From: Thiotrichaceae bacterium
Lineage (GTDB): Bacteria > Pseudomonadota > Gammaproteobacteria > Thiotrichales > Thiotrichaceae
Assembly (NCBI GenBank): GCA_015494435.1
Contig: WGBH01000294.1
Span: 1-5,796, forward strand
Direction of reading: 5' to 3'
DNA length: 5,796 bases
This document shows positions 1 through 5,796 of the stretch, in pieces. The notes below the pieces were generated by a model. The model did no database searches. It saw only the letters and a program-made list of their open reading frames with translations, and had not been told where the DNA came from. The position numbers and the translations under genes were made by a program. Positions within the stretch are counted from its first letter, which is position 1, and each line of letters begins with the position of its first letter.

Positions 1-432
1 GTGTTAGTGCTCGTCTATGTTGGCGCAGTCATGGTGCTATTTTTATTCGTTATTATGATGCTAGATATTAATATTGATCCCTTACGAGAAGGTTTTATAC
101 GCTATTTGCCCGTTGGTATTTTAATTGCAGTAATGGTGGCAGGAGAAATTATTTTAGTCTTAAGTTCTGATGTGTTTGTGATGGATATTCCCAAACCCGT
201 TCCGTTAGATTACAGTAATACAAAGGCATTAGGAGAGCTACTTTATACCGAGTATGTTTACCCCTTTGAGTTAGCCGCTGTGATTTTGCTAGTAGCAATG
301 GTTGCTGCCATCTCATTAGCAATGCGAAAGCGTAACGATGGGACTAAACATCAAATTCCTGTCGATCAAATTCGCACTAAAAGCACAGATCGTTTACATA
401 CTGTTAAAATGAAATCAGAGGAGAAACTGTAA
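1..432 (+). CDS. nuoJ: NADH:quinone oxidoreductase subunit J, 5'-truncated by the window edge
   Basis: NuoJ (ND6 homologue) is a membrane-arm subunit of complex I that helps couple quinone reduction to the proton pumps. The 143 visible residues begin inside transmembrane helix 3, the conserved VYVGAVMVLFLFV stretch at residues 5-17, which in E. coli contains Tyr59 and a pi-bulge; Tyr6 here is its equivalent. The GTG at base 1 is therefore an internal Val codon, not a start, and about 53 N-terminal residues (two helices) lie outside the window. Helix 4 is near residues 36-55 and helix 5 near 88-108, preceded by the family motif G-x-L-x-x-x-x-x-x-P-F-E (78-90). A charged cytoplasmic tail of about 35 residues ends the protein. 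It stops 2 bases before nuoK, and nuoK's ribosome site lies in its last codons. The identification is secure; only the upstream extent is unseen. Confidence 0.97.
   Translation: MLVLVYVGAVMVLFLFVIMMLDINIDPLREGFIRYLPVGILIAVMVAGEIILVLSSDVFVMDIPKPVPLDYSNTKALGELLYTEYVYPFELAAVILLVAMVAAISLAMRKRNDGTKHQIPVDQIRTKSTDRLHTVKMKSEEKL
417..423 (+). promoter_or_regulatory. ribosome binding site of nuoK
   Basis: AGAGGAG is a strong Shine-Dalgarno match with 11 bases between it and the nuoK ATG at 435. It lies inside the last codons of nuoJ, so ribosomes finishing nuoJ end right beside it. It supports the chosen nuoK start. Confidence 0.75.
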
Positions 433-434
433 AA

Positions 435-740
435 ATGATTCCATTATCACATTTTCTCATATTAGGTGGCTTACTCTTCTCAATCAGTATTGCTGGTATC
501 TTTTTAAATCGTAAAAACATGATTGTTTTACTGATGTGTATCGAATTGATGCTTTTAGCAGTCAATATGAATTTTGTTGCCTTCTCGCATTATTTAGGGG
601 ATATGGCGGGACAAGTATTTGTGTTCTTTATTCTAACTGTCGCCGCTGCGGAAGCGGCAATTGGTTTGGCAATATTGGTTGTTTTATTTAGAAACCGTCG
701 CACCATCAATGTGCAACAGCTCGATCAAATGAAGGGGTAA
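435..740 (+). CDS. nuoK: NADH:quinone oxidoreductase subunit K
   Basis: NuoK (ND4L homologue) is a three-helix membrane subunit of complex I that forms part of the proton route between the quinone site and NuoN. At 101 residues it matches the family length (100 in E. coli). Helices lie near residues 5-24, 29-50 and 60-84. The two functionally important buried glutamates are present: Glu37 (IELML, equivalent to E. coli Glu36) and Glu73 in the hallmark TVAAAEAAIGLA stretch (equivalent to Glu72). The LNRKN loop at 24-28 carries the conserved Arg26. The ATG follows an AGAGGAG ribosome site at 417-423, at good spacing, and comes 2 bases after the nuoJ stop, which fixes the start. The LDQ-x-KG ending is usual for beta/gammaproteobacterial NuoK. 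Five bases separate it from nuoL. Nothing is truncated. Confidence 0.98.
   Translation: MIPLSHFLILGGLLFSISIAGIFLNRKNMIVLLMCIELMLLAVNMNFVAFSHYLGDMAGQVFVFFILTVAAAEAAIGLAILVVLFRNRRTINVQQLDQMKG
732..737 (+). promoter_or_regulatory. ribosome binding site of nuoL
   Basis: AAGGGG overlaps the last codons of nuoK and lies 8 bases before the nuoL ATG at 746. A second purine stretch, TAAGGA (738-743), is too close to the ATG to be the main site. The spacing supports the ATG at 746 as the start. Confidence 0.65.
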
Positions 741-745
741 GGATC

Positions 746-2740
746 ATGGAATTAGTCTATCTAGCCATTCCGCTATCTGCTTTGATTGGATCAATGGTTG
801 CAGGTTTTCTCGGTGGTAAAATTGGTCGTAAGGCATCGCATAGAGCGACACTTACGGGTGTTGGAATTGCCTTTTTACTTTCTTTGTATGTATTTCAACA
901 CATTGCCCTAGGTGGCAACACCTATAATGGTTCTGTCTACACATGGATGGAGTTTGGAAAAATAAAATTTGAAGTCGGTTTTTTAATAGATAATCTTACT
1001 TCAATGATGATGGTCGTTGTCACTTTCGTTTCTCTAATGGTGCATATTTATACCATTGGTTATATGTCAGATGATGAACATAATTGGCCAAAAAATAGCA
1101 AAGCGGGTAATAATAGTTATCAGCGTTTCTTTAGCTATATTTCATTATTCACTTTCTCAATGCTAATGCTGGTTATGTCGAATAACTTTATGCAGTTATT
1201 CTTTGGTTGGGAGGCTGTTGGTTTAGTTTCGTACTTATTGATTGGTTTTTGGTCAACTCGTGATACCGCTATCTTTGCTAATATGAAAGCCTTTTTGGTT
1301 AATAGAGTAGGGGACTTTGGTTTTCTTTTAGGTATAGCAGCCATCTTCACTTATACAGGTTCGTTAGATTACGCTGAAGTCTTCGCTAAATTACCCGACA
1401 TAAGCAATATCAGTGTCACCATTTTTTCTGAAAAGGAATGGTCATTAATAACCGTTATTGCTATTTTGTTATTTATTGGCGCAATGGGAAAGTCGGCTCA
1501 AGTTCCTTTGCATGTATGGCTACCTGATTCAATGGAAGGGCCTACGCCAATTTCTGCTCTAATCCATGCAGCCACGATGGTAACAGCAGGTATTTTTATG
1601 GTTTCAAGGATGTCACCTATCTTTGAATTATCCGATACTGCCTTGAATTTTATCTTAATTATCGGTGCAACTACTGCCTTCTTTATGGGGCTAATTGGCG
1701 TTGTACAAAATGATATAAAACGTGTGGTGGCTTATTCTACGCTGTCTCAATTAGGTTATATGACCGTTGCCTTAGGCGCATCCGCTTACAGTGCTGGCGT
1801 GTTTCATTTAATGACCCATGCTTTCTTTAAAGCGTTGTTATTTCTTGCGGCAGGATCGGTGATTATTGCAATGCACCATGAGCAAGATATTCGTAAAATG
1901 GGTGGCTTAAAGAAATATATGCCAATTACCTATTGGACATCACTGATTGGTTCTTTAGCATTGATTGGATTTCCCTTCTTTTCAGGCTTCTTCTCTAAAG
2001 ATATGATCATAGAGGCTGTGCATGCCTCACACTTAGGAGCCGCAGGGTATGCCTATCTTATGGTATTGCTCGGTGTTTTTATAACAGCATTTTATAGTTT
2101 CAGACTGTTTTTCCTTGTGTTCCACGGTGAAGAGCGTATGGATGATCATACTAAAGCACACTTAAAAGAATCACCCAAAGTCGTTATTATTCCACTGATT
2201 GCATTGGCTGTTCCATCGGTATTAGCAGGTTATTTTGTTGATCCAATGGTAGTCGGTGACTTTTTTAAGGGGGTTATTAGCGTGGGTGATTCACATCATG
2301 CTATTGAAGAATTAACGGAAGAATATCACGGTATTTTGGGTCTTGTTGAACATGGAGTGATGGCTCTACCATTCTGGTTCGCAATGGCTGGTCTAGGTAG
2401 TGCTTGGTATATCTATATGAAAAACCAATCCATTGCAGAAATCGCCTATGACAAATTCCATTGGTTATATACTTTATTAGATAAAAAATATTTTGCAGAT
2501 GAATTTAACCAGAAAATATTCGCAGGTGGCGCATTATTACTGGGTAAAGGATTATTTAAGGCTGCGGATCGCTTTGTGATTGATAGCATGATTGTTAATG
2601 GTTCAGCAAAATTAGTTGGCTGGTTCTCGAGTATTATACGCCATATTCAAACAGGTTATTTATACCACTATGCCTTTGCAATGATTATGGGTGTGTTGTT
2701 TATCATGAGTTGGTTAATTTTCGGGGTGAAGCATGTTTGA
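746..2740 (+). CDS. nuoL: NADH:quinone oxidoreductase subunit L, distal antiporter-like proton pump
   Basis: NuoL (ND5 homologue) is the outermost of the three Mrp-antiporter-like pumps of complex I. Its long C-terminal amphipathic helix runs back along the membrane arm. Visible key residues, with E. coli counterparts by motif: Glu156 in GWEAVGL (Glu144), Lys249 in GKSAQVPLHVWLPD (Lys229), His274 in ALIHAATMVTAG (His254), Lys325 in DIKRVVAYST (Lys305), His354/His358/Lys362 in HLMTHAFFKALLF (His334/338/Lys342), and Lys418-Asp419 in FFSKD (Lys399-Asp400). The C-terminal part has a helix near 534-557, the lateral helix region near 562-630 and a last anchor near 641-660. At 664 residues it is longer than E. 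coli NuoL (613): about 12 extra residues lie in the loop at 108-126, about 8 before Lys249 and the rest in the C-terminal third. The start ATG has AAGGGG at 732-737. Its end overlaps nuoM. Confidence 0.98.
   Translation: MELVYLAIPLSALIGSMVAGFLGGKIGRKASHRATLTGVGIAFLLSLYVFQHIALGGNTYNGSVYTWMEFGKIKFEVGFLIDNLTSMMMVVVTFVSLMVHIYTIGYMSDDEHNWPKNSKAGNNSYQRFFSYISLFTFSMLMLVMSNNFMQLFFGWEAVGLVSYLLIGFWSTRDTAIFANMKAFLVNRVGDFGFLLGIAAIFTYTGSLDYAEVFAKLPDISNISVTIFSEKEWSLITVIAILLFIGAMGKSAQVPLHVWLPDSMEGPTPISALIHAATMVTAGIFMVSRMSPIFELSDTALNFILIIGATTAFFMGLIGVVQNDIKRVVAYSTLSQLGYMTVALGASAYSAGVFHLMTHAFFKALLFLAAGSVIIAMHHEQDIRKMGGLKKYMPITYWTSLIGSLALIGFPFFSGFFSKDMIIEAVHASHLGAAGYAYLMVLLGVFITAFYSFRLFFLVFHGEERMDDHTKAHLKESPKVVIIPLIALAVPSVLAGYFVDPMVVGDFFKGVISVGDSHHAIEELTEEYHGILGLVEHGVMALPFWFAMAGLGSAWYIYMKNQSIAEIAYDKFHWLYTLLDKKYFADEFNQKIFAGGALLLGKGLFKAADRFVIDSMIVNGSAKLVGWFSSIIRHIQTGYLYHYAFAMIMGVLFIMSWLIFGVKHV
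2723..2729 (+). promoter_or_regulatory. ribosome binding site of nuoM, inside the 3' end of nuoL
   Basis: GGGGTGA lies 3 bases before the nuoM ATG at 2733, within the last codons of nuoL. The spacing is short. The nuoM start and nuoL stop share the eight bases ATGTTTGA, an arrangement that favours translational coupling, so that a ribosome ending nuoL can restart on nuoM. Coupling is inferred from the arrangement. Confidence 0.55.
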
Positions 2741-4250
2741 TGGGTATTTGCTTAGCATATTGGTGTGGCTACCTATTATTGGTGGAATAGCTGTCCTATT
2801 TGCTTCAGAAAAAAGAGTAGTGCGTCCATTGGCATTGGTTGTCAGTGTGCTTACCTTTATGTTTAGTCTTCCTCTATGGACAGGATTTAATCCTGTTGGT
2901 TCTGCAATGCAATTTGTAGAATTAACCCCGTGGATTGAGAGCTATAAAATAAATTATCATTTGGCAGTCGATGGTATCTCGATGCCATTGATATTATTAA
3001 ATACCTTTACCACTGTATTGATTGTGATTGCAGGTTGGGAGGTTATTCAGAAAAAACCAGGTCACTATATGGCGGCTTTCCTGATTATGGAAGGCATTAT
3101 CAATGGTGTATTTGCGGCCCAAGATGCGATGTTATTTTATGTCTTCTTTGAAGCGATGTTAATTCCGATGTTTATAGTGATTGGTATTTGGGGGGGTGAT
3201 AATCGTATTTACGCAACGATAAAGTTCTTCCTTTACACCTTCTTTGGCTCTGTTTTTATGCTGGTGAGTTTGCTTTATATGTATTCGCAAGGTGGTAGCT
3301 TTGCCATAGCTGATCTGCATGCATTAAAGCTGGAGATGACACCGCAAATTCTTATTTTCTTATCTTTTTTAATCGCCTTTGGTGTCAAAGTACCTATGTG
3401 GCCCGTGCATACTTGGTTGCCTGATGCACACGTACAAGCACCGACGGGTGGTTCAGTGATACTAGCTGCCATTATGTTGAAAATTGGTGGCTATGGTTTT
3501 CTGCGTTTTAGTTTGCCAATGGTGCCTGATGCGTCACAAGAATTAGCATGGCTAGTCATTTTTATGTCGCTTGTGGCTGTGGTCTATATTGGTTTTGTTG
3601 CTTTAGTACAGTCTGATATGAAAAAGTTGGTCGCTTATTCATCCATCGCACACATGGGCTTTGTCACCTTAGGATTCTTTATTTTCTATCCTATTGTTGC
3701 TCAGCATAGTGTTGATGATGTTAACTCAGCACTGGCTATACAAGGTGGCATGGTACAGATGGTCTCGCATGGCTTTATTTCAGGTGCAATGTTCCTCAGT
3801 ATTGGGGTGTTATATGACCGTATGCACACACGCGAAATTGAAGCTTATGGCGGTGTAGTCAATAAAATGCCTATCTTTGGTGCTTTCTTTATCTTGTTTG
3901 CAATGGCAAATACAGGCTTACCAGGTACTTCAGGATTTGTCGGTGAGTTCATGGTGATATTAGCTAGTTTCAAAGCAAACTTCTGGATTGCCTTCCTTGC
4001 AGCTACGACCTTAATTGTTGGTGCAGCTTATACATTATGGCTCGTTAAACGTGTGATTCTAGGTGATATTGCCAATGATAATGTTGCCGCATTAAAAGAT
4101 TTGAATCGTCGTGAATTCTTTATGATGGCAGTATTGGCCATTGCGGTGATTGCTTTAGGTCTGTGGCCCGATCCATTAACGCACGTTATGTCAGACTCAA
4201 TTAGCCATCTTATTGAACAAGCAACCACCTCTAAATTGCTAACGCCATAG
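2733..4250 (+). CDS. nuoM: NADH:quinone oxidoreductase subunit M, middle antiporter-like proton pump
   Basis: NuoM (ND4 homologue) is the middle proton-pumping subunit of the complex I membrane arm, between NuoN and NuoL. Its 505 residues fit the family (509 in E. coli), with about 14 hydrophobic helices along the whole length. Key residues seen: Glu140 in FFEAMLIPM (E. coli Glu144), Lys219 in FGVKVPMWPVHTWLPDAH (Lys234), Lys250 in IMLKIGGYG (Lys265), His346 in MVSHGF, and Glu405 in GFVGEF (Glu407). Glu at this last place, rather than the Lys of NuoL and NuoN, is characteristic of NuoM. The N-terminus (MFDGYLLSILVWLPIIGG) lines up with the usual first helix, so the ATG overlapping the nuoL stop is accepted as the start. 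A run of seven G at 3190-3196 encodes part of the conserved IWGG motif and is in frame. An 8-base gap precedes nuoN. Confidence 0.98.
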   Translation: MFDGYLLSILVWLPIIGGIAVLFASEKRVVRPLALVVSVLTFMFSLPLWTGFNPVGSAMQFVELTPWIESYKINYHLAVDGISMPLILLNTFTTVLIVIAGWEVIQKKPGHYMAAFLIMEGIINGVFAAQDAMLFYVFFEAMLIPMFIVIGIWGGDNRIYATIKFFLYTFFGSVFMLVSLLYMYSQGGSFAIADLHALKLEMTPQILIFLSFLIAFGVKVPMWPVHTWLPDAHVQAPTGGSVILAAIMLKIGGYGFLRFSLPMVPDASQELAWLVIFMSLVAVVYIGFVALVQSDMKKLVAYSSIAHMGFVTLGFFIFYPIVAQHSVDDVNSALAIQGGMVQMVSHGFISGAMFLSIGVLYDRMHTREIEAYGGVVNKMPIFGAFFILFAMANTGLPGTSGFVGEFMVILASFKANFWIAFLAATTLIVGAAYTLWLVKRVILGDIANDNVAALKDLNRREFFMMAVLAIAVIALGLWPDPLTHVMSDSISHLIEQATTSKLLTP

Positions 4251-4252
4251 GT
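4248..4252 (+). promoter_or_regulatory. weak ribosome binding site of nuoN
   Basis: TAGGT, overlapping the nuoM stop codon, is the only Shine-Dalgarno-like string before the nuoN ATG at 4259 and is a poor match. Initiation of nuoN probably relies partly on ribosomes arriving from nuoM, whose stop is 8 bases upstream. That is inference. Confidence 0.35.
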
Positions 4253-4258
4253 ATAGAA

Positions 4259-5713
4259 ATGTCAGGATATTTATTAGAAATTGCACCAGCCTATCCAGAA
4301 ATATTTCTTCTGATAGCAACTTGTGTTGTATTACTCATTGATCTATTTATAAAAGATGATCAACGCATATTGACCTATATTCTTACGCAAATAAGCCTAC
4401 TGATCACTGTATGGCTCGTTTTTACAGGTACTGATAATACAACGGTCACTGTCTTTAATGATATGTTTGTCGCTGATCCTATGGCGCGCGTATTGAAGAT
4501 TTCAATGATCTTAATTACCGTTGCAGTATTTGCCTATTCACGACCCTATTTAAAAGATCGTAAGCTATTTAAAGGGGAATTATTCACGCTTGGCATGTTT
4601 GCACTCCTAGGTATGATGGTGATGGTCTCAGCTAAAACAATGCTCTTAACTTACTTGGGTTTAGAATTATTATCATTAAGCCTCTATGCAATGGTTGCTT
4701 TTCGACGTAACGATGGTGTTGCCTCAGAAGCTGCAATGAAGTATTTTGTATTAGGTGCTATCGCATCAGGTATGTTGCTTTATGGTATGTCGATTATCTA
4801 TGGCCTAAGTGGTAGTCTTAATTTAGAGATAATGGCTACTAATCTAGCGGCTCAAGACTCCTTGATGGGAAATATTGGCTTATTACTCGGTCTTTCCTTT
4901 ATATTAGTTGGTTTAGGCTTCAAATTAGGTGTTGTGCCATTCCACATGTGGATTCCTGATGTTTATCATGGCTCACCGACTGCAATTACTATGTTTTTAG
5001 GTGCAGCGCCCAAAATTGCGGTATTTGCAATGCTGATTCGTCTGTTGGTTGAAGGATTGGGTGATATGTCAGCTGGTTGGCAACAGATTCTAGTGTTACT
5101 TGCCGCTTTATCGCTCTTTATAGGTAATGTGATTGCGATTGCACAGACAAACCTAAAACGTATGTTGGCCTATTCAACCATTTCTCATATGGGATTTGTC
5201 GCAATGGGTATTCTTGCAGCTAATGAAACAGGCTATGCCGCTTCAATGTTTTATATTATTACCTATGCGATTATTTCCATGGGTGGCTTTGCGGTTATTA
5301 TCTTCTTAAGTAGCAAAAAGTCTGAAGCTGATGATCTGTCTGATCTCAAAGGCTTAGGCACACGTCACCCTTGGATTGCCTTTATGATGTTATTGTTTTT
5401 ATTCTCAATGGCAGGTATTCCGCCGACTGTGGGCTTTTACGCAAAACTTGCTGTTGTTGAAGCTGTTGTTGGCGCAGATTTAGCCTGGTTAGCTGTATTT
5501 GCGGTAGTGATGTCCGTTATTGGGGCTTATTATTATCTGCGAGCAATTAAAATCATGTATTTTGAGCAAAGTAATGAGGACATTGCACCTTCTTATGCTA
5601 GCTTAGAATTTGGAGCTTTATTAAGTCTTAATGGTCTTGCTGTGCTTGCTTTGGGTCTTTTACCTGGTGGTTTAATGGCTATTTGTCTTAATTCCATAAA
5701 AGCAATTCTTTAA
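4259..5713 (+). CDS. nuoN: NADH:quinone oxidoreductase subunit N, proximal antiporter-like proton pump
   Basis: NuoN (ND2 homologue) is the antiporter-like pump nearest the quinone end of the membrane arm and contacts NuoK. Its 484 residues nearly equal E. coli NuoN (485) and give about 14 hydrophobic helices. Key residues by motif: Glu136 in YLGLELLSL (E. coli Glu133), Lys161 in AMKYFVLGA (Lys158), Lys222 in GFKLGVVPFHMWIPDVY (Lys217), Lys252 in AAPKIAVF (Lys247), and Lys396 in VGFYAKL (Lys395). The antiporter-family stretch NLKRMLAYSTISHMGF spans 298-313. The start is supported by the typical opening (a short polar lead, then PEIFLLI) and by its position 8 bases after the nuoM stop, although the ribosome site is weak. 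In most nuo operons nuoN is the last core gene; the drop to very AT-rich non-coding sequence after its TAA agrees with the operon ending here. Confidence 0.98.
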   Translation: MSGYLLEIAPAYPEIFLLIATCVVLLIDLFIKDDQRILTYILTQISLLITVWLVFTGTDNTTVTVFNDMFVADPMARVLKISMILITVAVFAYSRPYLKDRKLFKGELFTLGMFALLGMMVMVSAKTMLLTYLGLELLSLSLYAMVAFRRNDGVASEAAMKYFVLGAIASGMLLYGMSIIYGLSGSLNLEIMATNLAAQDSLMGNIGLLLGLSFILVGLGFKLGVVPFHMWIPDVYHGSPTAITMFLGAAPKIAVFAMLIRLLVEGLGDMSAGWQQILVLLAALSLFIGNVIAIAQTNLKRMLAYSTISHMGFVAMGILAANETGYAASMFYIITYAIISMGGFAVIIFLSSKKSEADDLSDLKGLGTRHPWIAFMMLLFLFSMAGIPPTVGFYAKLAVVEAVVGADLAWLAVFAVVMSVIGAYYYLRAIKIMYFEQSNEDIAPSYASLEFGALLSLNGLAVLALGLLPGGLMAICLNSIKAIL

Positions 5714-5796
5714 ACTCCCCAAAAGGCAAAAAATGGTTAATCTTTATAAAATTATAGCATCAATGAATAAAAAAAATTAATTACCAAGTATAATAT
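5714..5796. other. AT-rich non-coding tail after the nuo operon
   Basis: These 83 bases contain only 18 G or C and follow directly on the nuoN stop. No GC-rich stem followed by a T-run is visible, so no intrinsic terminator can be called; termination may be Rho-dependent or lie further on. The only short reading frame (ATG at 5733, 15 codons, stop at 5778) has no recognisable product and is not called as a gene. An eight-A run lies at 5769-5776. Confidence 0.6.
5789..5794 (+). promoter_or_regulatory. possible -10 element (TATAAT) of a downstream promoter
   Basis: A perfect TATAAT hexamer sits two bases from the window edge. The region 16-19 bases upstream has only poor -35 candidates (such as TGAATA at 5764-5769), and in sequence this AT-rich a chance match is quite likely. 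It is listed because an operon end followed by a new promoter would make sense here, but support is weak. Confidence 0.2.

Noticed and set aside
1..3. GTG at the first base as a start codon for nuoJ
   Set aside because: The frame begins in the middle of conserved helix 3 of NuoJ, so the codon is internal and the true start lies upstream of the window.
642..658. Perfect 6-base inverted repeat GCCGCT / AGCGGC with a 5-base loop, the most GC-rich spot in nuoK
   Set aside because: It encodes the conserved Ala-Ala-Ala-Glu-Ala-Ala stretch of NuoK, where Ala codons on both sides of Glu readily produce such symmetry. No T-run follows, so it is not a terminator, and nothing suggests a regulatory role.
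1135..1350. Minus-strand open frame of 71 codons inside nuoL
   Set aside because: It lies antisense to a strongly conserved part of NuoL, resembles no family I know and reads as a shadow of the real gene.
3275..3472. Minus-strand open frame of 65 codons inside nuoM
   Set aside because: It is antisense to the conserved Lys219 region of NuoM. The forward frame fully explains the sequence.
4028..4228. Minus-strand open frame of 66 codons near the end of nuoM
   Set aside because: It is antisense to the last helices of NuoM, with no recognisable domain and no sign of independent expression.
5733..5780. Fifteen-codon open frame after nuoN, with a purine-rich AAAAGG upstream
   Set aside because: It is too short and compositionally biased (Lys, Asn, Ile) to distinguish from chance in 22% GC sequence, and it matches no known small protein.

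Overview
The window is the 3' end of a bacterial respiratory complex I operon (NADH:quinone oxidoreductase, NDH-1). It holds nuoJ (5' part missing), nuoK, nuoL, nuoM and nuoN, all on the + strand. All five products are polytopic inner-membrane proteins. Together they make up most of the proton-pumping membrane arm; NuoA and NuoH would lie upstream, outside the window.

Layout: 1-432 is the C-terminal part of nuoJ. 435-740 is nuoK. 746-2740 is nuoL. 2733-4250 is nuoM, which overlaps nuoL by 8 bases. 4259-5713 is nuoN. Gaps between genes are 8 bases or less, so one polycistronic transcript with coupled translation is expected. The last 83 bases (5714-5796) are very AT-rich (18 of 83 are G or C), carry no supportable gene and show no clear intrinsic terminator. 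A TATAAT hexamer near the right edge could belong to a promoter for a gene beyond the window.

Function: NuoL, NuoM and NuoN are the three antiporter-like pumps. NuoJ and NuoK link them to the quinone-binding end of the complex. The key charged residues of the proton path are all present: a Glu in TM5 and a Lys in TM7 of each pump, the TM8 Lys/His, a terminal Lys/Glu/Lys in TM12, and two Glu in NuoK. No gene in the window is frameshifted or interrupted, so the membrane arm looks functional.

Organism: the sequence is AT-rich. The protein style (for example the LDINID...REGF segment of NuoJ, the LDQ.KG ending of NuoK, and the long 664-residue NuoL) resembles the complex I of beta- and gammaproteobacteria other than the enteric type. 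A low-GC gammaproteobacterium is my best guess, from memory of the families rather than a search.

I see no mobile element, CRISPR array, RNA gene or unfamiliar system here. It is an ordinary core-metabolism region, and the findings below are minor.
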